Assembly: GCF_032884065.1 (NCBI RefSeq)
Contig: NC_088866.1
Span: 30,076,440-30,140,439, forward strand
Source: Artemia franciscana
Taxonomy: Eukaryota > Arthropoda > Branchiopoda > Anostraca > Artemiidae
Length of the DNA stretch: 64,000 bases
Direction: 5' to 3'
The notes beneath the pieces are model-generated. The model had not been told where the DNA came from, did not search any database, and saw only the letters and a program-made list of their open reading frames with translations. Below are positions 1 through 14,110 of the stretch, piece after piece. Position 1 is the first letter of the stretch. Every line of letters begins with the position of its first letter. Made by a program: the position numbers and the translations under genes.

Positions 1-61
1 AAATTCCTATACAAAGTTCTTTTTATTTGTCTTAGTTTCATAGATTAAACAAAAAAGATGG

Positions 62-371
62 GTTTTCAACTGAAAGTAAGGAACAGCATTAAAACTGAAA
101 ATGGACAAAAATAATTACGTATATGAGGAGATTTCCCCCTCCTCAACACCTTGCTCTTTATGCTAAAGTTTAAATTTTTTCCAATTCTTTAAGAACGACT
201 CCTGAAACGCAAGGGTCGTTTAATTAGAACAATAAGAAGCTTTTTTAAAAGTGCTAAGAATCTTTAACGTAAAGAGTGAGATGTTGAGGAGTGAGCAACC
301 CCCCTCATTTACCTAATAATTTCTGTTCGTTTTAAGTTTTAATGTTTCTCCTTAATCCTAGTTGAAAAAAC
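62..371. repeat. Palindromic (fold-back) MITE-like repeat, family P
   Basis: The left arm (about 62-137) and right arm (about 303-371) are imperfect reverse complements. Each carries the outer 'aagtaaggagc...ttaaaactt' and inner 'gctctttacgctaaag' type motifs seen in other copies. Related palindromes lie at 12434-12716, 13000-13220, 24383-24630, 24930-25110, 36100-36410 and 42770-42975. No coding capacity is visible. It is probably a non-autonomous element or the end module of the larger element E. Confidence 0.7.
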
Positions 372-1960
372 TTGATTTTTATTTATTAACATAGATAGGC
401 TACTATAAACAGGCTATATTATTTTCAATTTACAAGTTAAGTTTAGTATGGCCATTTGTTCACGTTCAGCCTATGGTACTCGTACATTCAAGTTAAGTTT
501 GGATAAGTTTTCTTTTTCATTCCAGAAATTAATTAGGAATAAGAAATTTTATAAATGATAATTTGTAGAAATTATTGAACTATCCTGGTTGCTTTTAATT
601 TTATTTCGTAATCATGATTTCTTGGAATTGTTCGAAAATACTTTTTTCCAATGTAAAGTTTTACACCATTTCTAAAAGTTACCAACTTATTATCCCTCGT
701 CCGTGAAATAATTTTCCAATCGTATAATGAACGAAGCTATTCCTGAAGCTTACAAACTAAAGATAAGAGCGTACTGTTCAATTCACTCTCAACTAACACA
801 TGGTATCTAGAACTTGACTAGAAAATACGTTTTTACTACGTTGATATTTTCTATTGCAATCTTGAGTCAGTCCTGCCAGATTGGGCCCGTTTCGGCCAAT
901 TACACTGGTTCAAATTACATTTGGCTAATAAAATTTGCCGAAAAGTCCTGAATTAAGTACGAAGTTAGGTAATAACTGTTTCAATGAAAAAAAGTAAAAT
1001 CAGCCCAGTTTGAATCAGACAGAAATTGTTATACAAGGCGAATTAGTTGCTTGACATTTTCTTTTTTTCGAAATTGCTTTTTTTTTGGAGTTTTCAACGA
1101 TTTTATAAAAATAAAGATACCACGGAACGCAACGACTGCATCAATTCAAAACTTGTTATTTAACATGGAAAAAATTTTACATTAGCGTAAATATTCCAGG
1201 AAAATGTGTTTCAGATTGTTCCACATTAGAGAGTAGACATCCAGCCTTTATTATGAGGGGCCTATATTACCGTATATATAGCCCACTTTAATGTAATGTA
1301 AACCTCTAAATATCTCCAATGCTTCTTATATTAAAGATTAACCACAGCCCTTCAAAAATTATCTGAATGACAAAAGTTATGAAAGTCGAAATGACTTTTG
1401 TGGATTTAAATTATAATGTAACCTTGCATTTGCAATCTTGGCGATTATTTTTCTACGATAATCCCAGTCTTCATATTTCTACTTATTAATATTTCTACGA
1501 ATTCTGCTTTTGGGAAAACAGGCAGTGTAAATTATAATTTCTAAATTCAATCACCTAGAATGTTAATTGAATTTTCTAAAAGACCTAAACTTGTAAATTT
1601 TACACACTTTCGAAATCTCTAGCACCAGACCTGTTTATCGGCAAATAAGTGTTTAAAAACCAAATATTTCGGCCCTAATTATGAGATTTTATTTTATTTA
1701 CTGTTCTTGATTAAAAAATTATTTATCCTTTTAATTATTTTTCTATTTTATCAAATCGTTTATTTCCATCACTCGTCTGGTCAGCGGCAAGTATTTAAAA
1801 CTTGATGATGCTATTTGGACTGTACTACTGCTGCTACTACTAACAACGAACCGTGGGACCAAGCTACCAGAGGACAAGACAGCTACGCACGCTTCTCCCC
1901 GATCTCAGTCTATTCAAAGACTCCCTCTTTACACCCTCCCAGGAAGTTCATATTCCCTTT
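372..1960. other. No recognisable gene (AT-rich)
   Basis: AT-rich sequence with stops in all frames. I see no coding exon, RNA gene or clear repeat in it. Confidence 0.5.
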
Positions 1961-1962
1961 AA

Positions 1963-2345
1963 TTATTTTCTAACGACATCTTCCCATCCCAAACGAGGAC
2001 GACCTGCTTTCTGTTGAGCCCTAGACGGTTGGCCAAAAAGGACAATCTTTGGAAATCTATCATCTTTCATTTGTAGAATGTGCCCTAGCCATCTCAACCT
2101 TTCTCCCATTTTAGCCCTTGAAATCAGGATTGAGCCACAATTACTGTGCAACCTACTGCTTGAAATACATTCAGTCAGCTGACTACCCAAAGCAATCCGC
2201 AGGCAATCTCTCTGGAAAAAATCTTACAAATCTTCCGTTTTTCGGACCGCCCATGCTTCAGAGCCATATTTGACCAATGTCATCCTTGCAGCTTCCAATA
2301 TTCTAGTCTTGGTTTGTAGACTTATTTTCTCATTCTTCCAAACAT
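1963..2345 (-). pseudogene. Non-LTR retrotransposon fragment, C-terminal end of reverse transcriptase ORF
   Basis: The minus-strand reading contains 'RLRWLGHILQMKDDRFPK', followed by a Lys/Arg/Gly-rich 'KAGRPRLGWEDVV' segment. This is the typical C-terminal tail of LINE ORF2 proteins, as in R-x-R-W-x-G-H-x-x-R-M elements. Upstream in the same orientation (2190-2345) an interrupted reading continues with 'KTRILEAARMTLVKYGSEAW', which matches the usual 'L-Y-G-x-E-T-W' region. Only the 3' end is present and it is broken, so it is a dead 5'-truncated copy. Confidence 0.7.
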
Positions 2346-2494
2346 TTTTCAGTTGTGAAACTATACCCTGAGCCATGGCTATTTAACATCTTCACTACAC
2401 CCACCGTATTTACAAATATTTTCTTTCGTGCTTATTACAATATTGAAAAAAAAATTGCATTGAAATATAAACTTGAACTGATGAGCTTTCAGCA

Positions 2495-3055
2495 ATTAGT
2501 ATTATTACATATAAATATTCATATTAATTTTATTAGTTCTTTCCAGGACTGTTCAAGACACACATAGTTTTCAGTAAAGCGCCAATGACGCAGTAGGTTT
2601 TAATTTTTACAATTAGGCAGTACCTAAACTCTTGTCTGTATTGATTTTTGTTCGTTTCAAGTTTGATTTGCATATTCAATTTAAGTTTTACTTGTTTTAA
2701 GATTTATTTATTCATTTATATTGATACCTATAGTATGTTTAATTGGTATGATTGTTTATTTAATTTTTGTTTGTTTTGGTTTCATTTATGCTTCAGGTGT
2801 AAGATTGATTTTTATATTCAATATACGTTCTGTTCGTTTTAAGATTTGTTTATTTATTTATATTAGTACCTATTGTAGGTTTATTTTCTATGATTATTTA
2901 ATTTCTGTTCGTTTTGTTTTTCACTTATTCTTTAAAAGTCGTTTTGACTGTTTTGAGTTGGAATTGTTATAGGTTTTTACTTCTGCCGATCTAAATTTGT
3001 ATACAGCCTTTCTTTGAACAGCTCGTTTTCAGAAAGTTTTTTTGTAATTAACTTA
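2495..3055. repeat. Dispersed repeat family D, copy 1
   Basis: Shares its whole length with 7942-8545, starting near 'gttcaagacacacatagttt' and ending near 'ttcagaa' plus a T-run. Internally it holds degenerate repeats of a 'gttcgttttaagtttgatt' module about 110-190 bp apart. Reverse-oriented fragments lie at 4985-5175 and 34270-34450. It is T-rich and non-coding; the small ORFs in it are by-products of low complexity. Confidence 0.6.
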
Positions 3056-3360
3056 TTCGTTTTCATTGCCAAAATTTCAAGTTTTCCAACATCCCCATAT
3101 CAAAATCAAATTGTTTTGTTCAACATCAAAGTTTCAGCAAAGTATCAAACCTAGTATCAAAGTAACAAAGTCTCAAGGTAAACAAAATACCAAAGAAAAC
3201 CAATTAACAAATTAAGAGCAAGCAACTTTCATAGCTTATAGCCCTTGCCCCGTAAATAAAAGTTGCCACATAAAATCAGTAAATTAAAAAATCAGAGGCA
3301 ACGCTATGTAAGCGTTGCATATAGTAAGGCCATAAGCTACAATTTTGTGTTATTATTTTT
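3056..3360. other. No recognisable gene
   Basis: AT-rich spacer with short direct repeats of 'atcaaagt...' around 3120-3190. Nothing else can be supported. Confidence 0.4.
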
Positions 3361-4960
3361 TTCCCAGAGGCACTTCATATGGAATGGGTCGTCACAAAAA
3401 CTTCGGAGGAGGCTTTTCTGATTAGAAATCGGAAGTTCTAGTGCCCATTTTAAGAGTCAAAAGTGATCGGAGAGTAACAAGACCCCCACGCCTTTTTTCC
3501 CCGAATGTATCCGATAAAAAAATTGAGATAGCCATTTTGTTAAAATTAGTTCAAGGATCAGATAATAACTCCGAGATCGACAGTCGTTGTAAATTATGCC
3601 CTAGGGGCTTGCATTATTCATATGGAGCGATTGCTCGTAAAAATTTCAGTTGGGCACTCATTTGATTGAAAATTGAAAGTTCTAGTTCATTTTTGAAAAG
3701 TAAAAAGAGACCAAAGAGCAACTAGCCTCCCCTGTGCTCTTTTTCCCCCAAACCAATCCAATAAAATTTTGAGTTACCAATTTTGTTGATAATATTTCAA
3801 ACATCAGATAACAAAAACTCCTAGGTCGACACTACCTCTCAGAGCTCGGAGGCAAGTGTTTTAAATTATTCCCCGGGGCATATAAGGTTCTTATGTAAGG
3901 GGTGGTCGTATAAACTTAAGACGTGGCTCATTTTATTGGAAATTAAAAGTTCTAGCTACCACTTTATGATTGAAAAGTTTTTGGAAGGGTTATACACCAT
4001 CCTACGCTCTAAACACTCCCTCTTTTCCCCAAACACATCCGATACAAATTTAGAGCAGTTTGTTTGAAATAGTCCAACGATCAGATAACACAAACTTAAG
4101 AGTCAACATAATCCCCCAAGAGCTCGGAGAAGGGTTGTAAGCTATGCCCCGGGGGCATATGAGGTTTTATGGAAGATTTGGTCGTATAAACTTTGGAAGG
4201 GACTCAAATGATTAAAAATCCAAAGTTTTAATTCCCTTTTTAAGAGTCAAAAGTGACCTGGTGGAATCTAGCTCCAAACCTCTTTTCCACAAATATGTCC
4301 GATCAAATTTTTGTATAGCCATTTTGTTCAGGATAGATCAAGAATTATATAACAAAACTCCAGGGATAACACAGCACCCCAGAACCCAGGGGCAAGTGTT
4401 GAAAATTATGCCCCTGGGCATATAGAGTTTCGTCGCAGGAACGGTCGTATAAACTTCGGAGGGGGCTCAGTTGATTGTAAATTGAAATTTTTAGCGGCCT
4501 TTTTAAGAGTCAAAAGTGATTAGACAGCAACTAGCTCCCTCTCCCCAGTGCCCTTTTTCCCCAAATGCATCCAATCAAAATTTTGAGACTGTCATTTTGT
4601 TCAAAATAGTTTACAGATCAAATAATAAACTCTGGGGTCGACACAACACCCCATAGCCTGGGGACAGGTGTTGTAAGTTATGCTCCGGGGGCACATAAGA
4701 TTTTGTGTAAGGGGTGGTCTTAAGAACTTCAGCCGTCGCTCTTTTGATTACAAATTGAAAGTTCTGGTTACCTTTCCAATAGTTATAAAAAGTTATTGGA
4801 TTGCATCTACCCCTCTACACTCTCTTTTCCCCAGATGCATCTGATAAAATTTTGAGATAGCCATTTCGTTTGAAATAGTGCAACAATCAGATGACAAAAA
4901 CTTCAGGGTCAACAAAACCACTTCAGAGCCTGGGGCAGACACAACCCCTATGGGCAGACC
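3360..4960 (+). repeat. Tandem repeat array, family B (~270-bp units)
   Basis: About six degenerate units. Each contains an anchor like 'ggtcgtataaacttcggagg', then 'attgaaagttctagt', 'ttaagagtcaaaagtga', 'gagatagccattttgtt' and 'gtaagttatgccc'. Anchors recur near 3375, 3620, 3890, 4170, 4440 and 4710, a spacing of roughly 260-280 bp. A further partial unit is at 5215-5430, and the family occurs in the opposite orientation at 8600-9690. Similar modules form part of element E. It is non-coding. Confidence 0.75.
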
Positions 4961-4984
4961 TATTTTGAAATAGGGAATTTTGAA

Positions 4985-5175
4985 CCAAAAACAATCAAAC
5001 ATGAACCAAAATTAATTAAAAAAAAACTTTCCGAAAACGAAGTTTTTAAAGAAAAGTAAAGGGCATGCTAAACTTGAGATCAGAAAAAATACATACCTAC
5101 AATAACTCAAACTCGAAACGACCAGAAATCATAAACAGCGCAATAGCAGTAAGTAGAGAGCGATGTAGTCACAAT
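4985..5175 (-). repeat. Family D repeat fragment, inverted
   Basis: The reverse complement matches the end of the family D repeats at 2900-3055 and 8400-8545, including the 'actcaaactcgaaacgaccagaaa' type stretch. It is inserted between family B units, separating 4960 from 5215. Confidence 0.5.
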
Positions 5176-5214
5176 GTATTGTTTATTTATTTGTTTTTTT
5201 TTGTTTAGACCAGG

Positions 5215-5430
5215 GCACTTCGTATCAAAGGAATTGTCGTAGAAACTTCAAAAAATTCGACTGGAAATGGAAAGGGCTAGTACCCTTTTTAAGAGTCAAA
5301 AGTGATAGGAGGGCGACTAGCCCCTCTTCTACGTCCATCATTTCCCCCAACACATTCAATAAAAATTTTGAGATAGCCAATTGGTTCAACGCAGTTTAAA
5401 AATCCAGAAATGATGTCTTTGAGGAAAATC
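5215..5430 (+). repeat. Partial family B repeat unit
   Basis: Repeats the 'aagggctagta / tttttaagagtcaaaagtga / gagatagcca' order of the array at 3360-4960, then decays before the (TA)n tract. Confidence 0.55.
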
Positions 5431-5519
5431 CGGATATAGCGGTTACAAATATATTTTTTTAAACAACGAAGGGGAATTTTTCTGATGGGAATACGGAAAA
5501 CGTGGTTACGTTTTAACCA

Positions 5520-5902
<383 letters not shown>

Positions 5903-5913
5903 CTCTCTCTCTC

Positions 5914-7655
<1,742 letters not shown>

Positions 7656-7941
7656 GCACTTTACTGGAAACAAACTACCTTTGGAATTTCTTCACCTTTC
7701 TAACTCTCATAAATGAAAAATAATCAAAACTTTAACGAACAAATGTCAGCATATATCAATATAACTGGCAATTCACGGTCATTTTTTTTTTTTTTAGTAA
7801 AGTGCAAATTGTGTTCTGGTCTTGAGAAGGTATAAGGGTTATCAGCTTTATTCAGCCTACAACTCATCAGCCTACAACTCATGTTAATTTTGTCGAAGAC
7901 CAACACTGTCATTGGCCCTTTACTGAAAATGAATTATATCA
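7656..7941. other. Short AT-rich spacer
   Basis: Contains an immediate duplication, 'cagcctacaactcat', at about 7854-7881. No gene is visible. Confidence 0.4.
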
Positions 7942-8545
7942 AAATTAATATCATTATATATCAAATATTCATTTTGATTATTTATGTAGTTTTCAACAAT
8001 GTTCAAGACACATATAGTTTTCAGCAAAGTGACGATGACGCAATTGGTTTTAGACTTTTACAGTGAGAGAAGGAGGCTAAACCCAAACTCTTGATTGTAG
8101 TGATTTTTGTTCGTTTCAAGCTTGATTCGCATATACAATTTAGGTTTCACTAGTTTTAAGATTTATTTATTCGTTTATATTAGTACATTTTGTATGATTG
8201 TTTGATATGATTATTTATTTAAATTCTGTTCGTTTTAGTTTTCATTTATAATTCAATACATAAATATTTTTGTTCGTTTTAAGTTTGATTTGTATATTCA
8301 TCTTAAGCTTTACTGGTTTTAGGATTATTAATTCATTTATATTTCTACCTGTTGTGTGTTTTTACTGTGATTGTTTATTTGATTTTTGTTCGTTTTGGGT
8401 TTCATTTATTATTTAAAATTAATTTCTGGTTGTTTTGAGTTTGAGTTAATGTAGGTGTTTAATTCTTCTGATCTAAAGTTTAACACGGCCTTTACCTTTC
8501 TTTAAAAGACTACTTTTTCAGAAGGTTTTTTTTTTTTTAATCAAA
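7942..8545. repeat. Dispersed repeat family D, copy 2
   Basis: Parallel to 2495-3055 in the same orientation, sharing the start 'atgttcaagacacatatag', the 'gttcgttttaagtttgattt' modules and the end near 'ctttctttaaaagac' plus a T-run. Non-coding. Confidence 0.6.
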
Positions 8546-8599
8546 GTAACTAAAGTATCTAAGTTACAATAAGCAACTTGCATAACTTACAATCCTTAA

Positions 8600-9690
8600 C
8601 CCTGGGCCGGGGTGGATTTCGACCCCAAAAGAATAGTTATTTGGCCTTCGGGCTTACAACACTTGCATCAAACAAGCCTCTTCCAATGTTTATGCGACCA
8701 ATTCTTCGATAAGAACAATATATGCCCACAGGGCACACTTAATAGCCTTTTCCAGGGCTTTAAAGATTGTGTTGATCCCAGAGGCATTGTTGTATGATAT
8801 TCGGACTATTTTGATCAAAATGGCTACATCAAAATTTTGATACGTTTAGGAAAAAGATTTGTGGGGGAACAGGTACCACTAATCATTTTTGACTATTAAA
8901 AAGGGAATTGAAACTTTCAACTTTCAAAAAAATGACCTTCCTTCAAAGTTTACACGACCAGCCCTTCCATAAAAACGTAATATATATCCAGGGCATAACT
9001 TAGAACACTTACCCCCTGGCTATGGGAAGTTATGTCAGTCCTGAACTTATTGCTATCTGATCTTTAGACTATTTTCCTATTTTGAAAAAAAGGCTAGCTC
9101 AAAATTTTCATTTAATACGTTTGGGAAAAAAAGGGCTTGGGAAAGTCTAGTTACCCTCCTATAGCTTGTGGTTCTTAAAAGAGCATTGTAACTTTCAATT
9201 TTCATTTCAATGAGCCCCTTCCAAAGCTTACAAACCCTTCTTCTACTTGGATGTTAGCGTGAGTGAGTGAGTGTAAATGAGTGTAAGTGATGGAGTGAGT
9301 GAGTGTCGGTACAAATGAGTGAGCGAGTGTCAGTGAGTGAGTTTGAGGGACCGGGTGAGTGAGTGTGAGTGATTGATTGAGTATGTGAGTGCGTGTGAGT
9401 CCCCCTGTGAATATGAAATTTTGTACGACTAATCCTTTAATAGAAACCTCTGCATCATCCAGGACGTAACTTACAACCCCTACCCCATCCTTCTAGGGGA
9501 TTTTGTCAAACCTAGAGGCATAGTTATATGATCTTTGGACTATTTTGAACAAAATGGCTGTCTCAGACTTTGATCAGATGTATTTAGGAAAAAGAGGGCG
9601 TGAGACTAGTTGCCCTCCAATCACCTTTGACCCTTAAAAAGTGAACTAGGGCTTTCAATTTCAAATCAAATGAAGCTGTTCAAATTCTTG
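8600..9690 (-). repeat. Family B tandem repeats, inverted array
   Basis: Reverse-complement units of the 3360-4960 array: 'gactattttgatcaaaatggct', 'tacgtttaggaaaaaga', 'taaaaagggaattgaaactttcaa' and 'tacacgaccagcccttcc'. About three to four units are present (near 8600, 8800, 9040 and 9420). A GTGA-type microsatellite interrupts it at about 9250-9400. Confidence 0.65.
9250..9400. repeat. (GTGA)n-like microsatellite
   Basis: Imperfect repeats of gtgagtga/gtgagtgt with substitutions, about 150 bp, inside the inverted family B array. Confidence 0.8.
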
Positions 9691-9699
9691 ATAACCCCT

Positions 9700-10342
9700 T
9701 TTCCGTATGCAGTCTGGGAATAAATAATAATAAATAAATAAAAATAAAACATTGAAGGATTATGGCCTTGACTATAGGCAACGCTATAGCGTAACTTCAG
9801 AAATATTGTATTAGCTATAAATAGATTTTTATACTTACAAAATACCAACTGTCCTACGACATAACAACAAAGACAAAACATTTTCAGCAATGACGGACCA
9901 CCCATAATCTCGACCCCGGAAGCTAAGCGAAGGAGTCGAAATTTTTCTATCTGATATACTTTCTATACGACCTTGTATTTTTCTCCACGACCTGCTTTCT
10001 ATAGTACCTACTGTAGTATCTAAAAGCAGTTTACATCAATTTTCCGCACCCAAAACCTAGCACTTATGTACTAGAGTTACAAAACTTAGAATCCACGTAT
10101 AACAAAAAACGAGTTGGGGAAGACAGAAAGAAAACGAATTTTCGTATCTTAGTCTATTTCTCTTGTTCCAACAATGAAAACAATTTTTAATTTGTAATTT
10201 ACTAAAAAAAAAAACCTAAAGATGCTAGGTTTTGCAGAGGACGCCCGATGTCATCGAAGTGTCAGTAATTCGAACAAAAATAACAGATAATAATATTTGT
10301 TGAAACTGATTAAAATAACGAAATTTCTCAGCGATAAGAATT
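9700..10342. other. Upstream region of APOL-like gene 1
   Basis: AT-rich and without coding signal. It should contain the 5' UTR and promoter of the gene starting at 10343, but I can point to no specific core promoter element. Confidence 0.4.
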
Positions 10343-10571
10343 ATGGATGATTTAGCTGTCATTAAGGGCAGTGTAGTTTCAAAAATGAATGAAGCAGAAA
10401 TAAGATCATGGTTTTTTACTAGTTATTCGTATTGTGACACGAAATTTGATGAGTGCTATAATTTACTAAGTAACTGGATTGAATTTAGGACAAACTTAAT
10501 ACAAGATATAGAAGCAGTTACGAAAGACCTGGAATCAAATTTTCAAAGCACAAAAAAATCGAAAATTATAG
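10343..10571 (+). CDS. APOL-like protein, gene 1, exon 1
   Basis: Exon 1 encodes residues 1-76 plus the first base of Gly77. It ends at a consensus-like donor (ATAG|GTAGGATT) in phase 1, which joins exactly to the acceptor at 20921/20922 to give '...SKII-G-SSAGVVGG'. Joined length is about 316 residues. The N-terminal part is polar and helical, with 'SWFFTSYSYCD.KFDE' followed by an amphipathic stretch, as expected for the region before the apolipoprotein-L core. About 40 of 63 residues match exon 1 of gene 2 at 29883. The start is the first ATG; gene 2 begins at the position of the in-frame Met15 here, so initiation could be at either. Exon structure and the paralogue make coding status firm. 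The function of invertebrate APOL-like proteins is not settled. Confidence 0.8.
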
Positions 10572-11149
10572 GTAGGATTAAAAGTTTTCTTTCGTAATTT
10601 ATATTGTTCTTTTATTTATGAATCAGTGCAATCCTTGGAAGATTCTTTGCCGGGGCACAAAGTCTCAAGAATGTAGGGAGGAAGACAAGGAGTTTTTTTA
10701 ATTATTTTTTTAAAATACAGATACAAAGAAAGACATTTTCAAAACCTAAAGGGGTGACTATTTATTTTATATGATAATACCGAAAAAGACATTTTTCTAG
10801 GGAGGGGACAATAAAATTCAGAGGAGATGGAAAGAGAGAGAGATGACCTCCCTTCCTTATTGACACCCAGAACCTTTCCTTGGTGTTTAAGCTACAGAAG
10901 AATCGTGTAATTGCTACTAAATTTTGAAACACAAAATTTTACAATTTTTAATAAGTACATTACTGAACTGAATTAGCAAAAAATTTATTAGGGAATGTAA
11001 AAAAAGAAAATTGCAAAATTACCAGTTTCTTTTTCTAAAGTCAATTTTATTAGTTCCGGTTCTTATATTATAAAATAGTGTTGTGTTCATGAGGATTCTT
11101 TGCTTGTTGTGTAAGCCATAGCAGGTAATTGTTCAGTTACAACTAAACT

Positions 11150-11280
11150 TTTGTCGAATAATTTAAATAATTCTTTGACTGGACTGAATCTGGAACAACT
11201 TTAATAGAGGATTTAGAAGCATAAACAAAAAAGATAAAGTTAAATTCCCAAGACATTAAAATTATAGACATAATTAATGA
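11150..11280 (+). pseudogene. Relic of APOL-like exon 1 (copy 2)
   Basis: Aligns base by base with the second half of the exon at 10343-10571. 'gactggactgaatctggaac' stands against 'aactggattgaatttaggac', then 'ctttaatagaggatttagaagca' against 'cttaatacaagatatagaagca', ending 'aaattatag'. An in-frame stop and indels show that it is dead. The preceding 11060-11150 sequence ('tatgaag..', 'tgtgtaagc...gcaggtaattgtt') also recurs near the other relics. Confidence 0.65.
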
Positions 11281-11724
11281 AAACAGTCATAAAGTCACAA
11301 AGATTAAAAAAAAACTTTTCCCCAAAAAGGTTTTTCAAAGAAGCGCAAAGAGCTATATTAAACGACATATGAGTAGAAATAAAGCCATGCAATAATTTGA
11401 ACTTCAAATGAACGGAAAGTAATGTCAAGTCATAAATGAGACAAAAACAAAATGAAATCACCCTAAACAGGAATAGAACTAACACCCCCAAGTCTTCTAA
11501 AGGCCAGATCGTCATTTGCATACTACTGCAAACCAAATACATTTCAAAAATTTCTCTTCCATATCCTTAATAAGTCCAAAATTACTGAGGCTTTTGGGAA
11601 TCGACATAATTTTATATTAAACAATAGGTTACCTTCATCAGCTTTTCAAAGTAGTTATTTAAATATTAAATCAAACAATAACTACTGAATTAAGAGTTTA
11701 ACGAATAATAAAAATATTGACATT

Positions 11725-11835
11725 TTTAGGAGCTGTGGGACTGGACTGATTTTAGAAAAAAAAAAACTAACACGGGATATAGAGACAAATGTCAAAGGAG
11801 CTATAATTGAAATCACAAAGTTATTTGTAAGATTT
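11725..11835 (+). pseudogene. Relic of APOL-like exon 1 (copy 3)
   Basis: 'gggactggactgattttag' then 'aaaaaaactaacacgggatatagaga' aligns with the Trp-Ile-Glu-Phe ... Gln-Asp-Ile-Glu part of the exon at 10343-10571. It is strongly decayed and lacks the 3' donor region. Confidence 0.5.
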
Positions 11836-11989
11836 GTTGTTCGTTATATTATGAAGCATATTTGTTTCCAGACAGTAATTTTTCATTGAATCTAGTCACC
11901 ATACAGCAAGTACTTTGTCAAAGTACTAAAAAATTTGACAAAGACGAAATATCTTAACCAAATATCAACAAATCACATACAGATAGTAG

Positions 11990-12065
11990 CACATACAGAC
12001 AGTAGCACAAGAACTAGATTCGAACTTCCAAAGGAGAAAAATATCAGCGTGATTGTCGGTTTTGC
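11990..12065 (+). pseudogene. Possible relic of the 3' part of APOL-like exon 1 (copy 4)
   Basis: 'gaactagattcgaacttccaaaggagaaaaatatc' resembles 'gacctggaatcaaattttcaaagcacaaaaaaatc' of the real exon and is followed by 'attgtcggt', like 'gttgtcggt' in gene 2. It is short and weak alone, but supported by its neighbours. Confidence 0.4.
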
Positions 12066-12433
12066 TTTTAAACCTTAAATTAGTTATCTGTAGTTCCTTA
12101 TGTTATGAAGCAGTATTTTTGAAGGAAGAATCATTATTGTTCTGCAAGTTACCTCAAGTAATTGTCTAAATACTACTAAATTTGACAAACAGTAAATTTG
12201 TCAAGTTCTTTTACCGACTTTGCAACTTGTGTTTTCTTCAAGATAAAATTCTTGGCACTACGCAACAAAAATCTTTGGGGTTGATATGACACTAGTCAGG
12301 CGTTTACCTCCCTAGAGTTGATTCTGCTGAACTTCATTTTAACAAAACCAACAGAACGATTTTGAGGGTTAACATTCTTCAAGAGAACGTTCATAATGAT
12401 CGTATAGCATCTTATATTGTAATTAAATAAAAA

Positions 12434-14110
12434 AAACAAGTTTTTTTTTAAATGAACGTAAGGAGCGACATTAAAACTTAAAACGAACAGAAATTACTCC
12501 GTAAATGAAAGGGGATTTTCCTCCACAACGCACCGCTCTTTACGCTAAAGTTTGACTCTTTCGCTTAACTCTACTTCTTAAAACAGTAAAAAACTTTTAG
12601 CGTAAAGAGCGGGGCGTTGAGGAGGAAAAGCCCCTTTCATATACGGAGTAATTTCTGTTCGGTTTAAGTTTTAATGTCGCTCCTTACTTTCATTTAAAAA
12701 AACTTGTTTTTTTTTATATTTAATTTCTGGACGTTTTTTAATTAACACATGTTTTGATCTTGGCTCTTAATTTTTTTGGGCTAAATGGCTTTCTCACAGT
12801 TTTAATTGGAAGATTTTGAGAAAAAGGAGAGAGGGAGGAAGCCTAGTTGCCCCCCAATTTTTTGATTACTTAAAAAGGCAACTAGAACTTATAATTTTTT
12901 TTTACGAACATTTTCATTAGTAAAAAATAGACGTAATTTACGAATTAACTTACGTAACGAACTTCTATATTCGTATGTTTTATTTCGTATATGAGGGAGT
13001 TCACCCCTCGTCGATACCTTGCTCTTTACACTAAAGCTTTAAATTCTGTCCTAATTCCTTAAGAATGACCCTTGAATCACAAAGGCCGTAGAATAAATAG
13101 TTGAAATTACTAAAAACACTTTAGCGTAAAGAGCGAGGTATTACGGGGAGGTAAACCCCTCATATATGCACTAATTTCTGCTCGTTTTAAGTTTTAATGC
13201 TGCTCCTCACTTTCAGTAGAAAAAAACTTTTCATATTTATTTTTTTATTGTTTTTTTTTAAATAATGCTAAAAAACCCTGCGCCCCTTTCATTGAAAGTA
13301 TCTTCCCCCATGAGAAGTTTTTCCATGGAAAAATCCTCACACGTAACCCCCCTCCCCCACCTCAACTCTCCTTCCAAACCAAAAAAATCCCCCTAAAGAC
13401 GTTCGTACACTTTCCAGTAACCATTACTACATGTAAACACAGGTCAAAGTTTGTAACTTGCAACCCCTCCCACGGGGACTGCGGGGGAGTAATTCGTCCC
13501 CAAAGACATAGTTATTAGGTTTGTCGACTATGGTGAATAAAATGGCCATCTCAGAATTTTGATCTGGTGACTTTGGGGGGGAAATGAGCGTGGGAGGGGG
13601 CCTAGATGCCCTCCGATTTTTTTGGTCACTTAAAAAGGGCACTAGAACTTTTAATTTCCGTTAGAATGAGCCATCTCGTGAAATTCTAGAACCACTGGGT
13701 CAATACGATCACCCCTGGGGAAGAAAAAAAACAACAAAAAAATAAATAAACACGCATCCGTGATTTGTCTTCTGGCAAAAAATGCGAAATTCCACATTTT
13801 CGTAGATAGGAGCTCGAAACTTCTACAGTAAGGTTTTCTGATACGCTGAATCTGATGATGTGATTTTTGTTAAGATTGTATGACTTTTAGAGGGTGTTTT
13901 CCCCTATCTTCTAAAATGAGGCAAATTTCTCAGGCTCGTAGCTTTTGATAAGTAAGACTACTCTTGATGAAAGTTATATATTTAAAATTAGCATTAAAAT
14001 GCGATTTTTTTTTATGTAGCTAATTGGTATCAAAATTCCATTTTTTAGAGTTTCGGTTACTATTGATCCGGGTCGCTCCTTACTACAGTTCGTTACCACG
14101 AACTATTTGA
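12434..14110 (-). mobile_element. Element E, double-palindrome repeat, inverted copy (~1.7 kb)
   Basis: On the minus strand the element starts near 14110 with 'gttcgtggtaacgaactg' (a small hairpin) and 'tagtaaggagcgacccgg'. It continues through a body shared with 23540-24380 and 35140-36080, then palindrome 1 (13220-13000), a family-B-like stretch (12900-12770) and palindrome 2 (12716-12434). Palindrome 2 is the best preserved: its arms 12434-12560 and 12590-12716 pair over most of their length. No ORF of note is present. It is probably non-autonomous; its class is unknown. Confidence 0.7.

Noticed and set aside
3360..4960. Regularly spaced repeats that might suggest a CRISPR-like array
   Set aside because: Units are ~270 bp, degenerate over their whole length, without short identical repeats and unique spacers, and in a eukaryotic genome.
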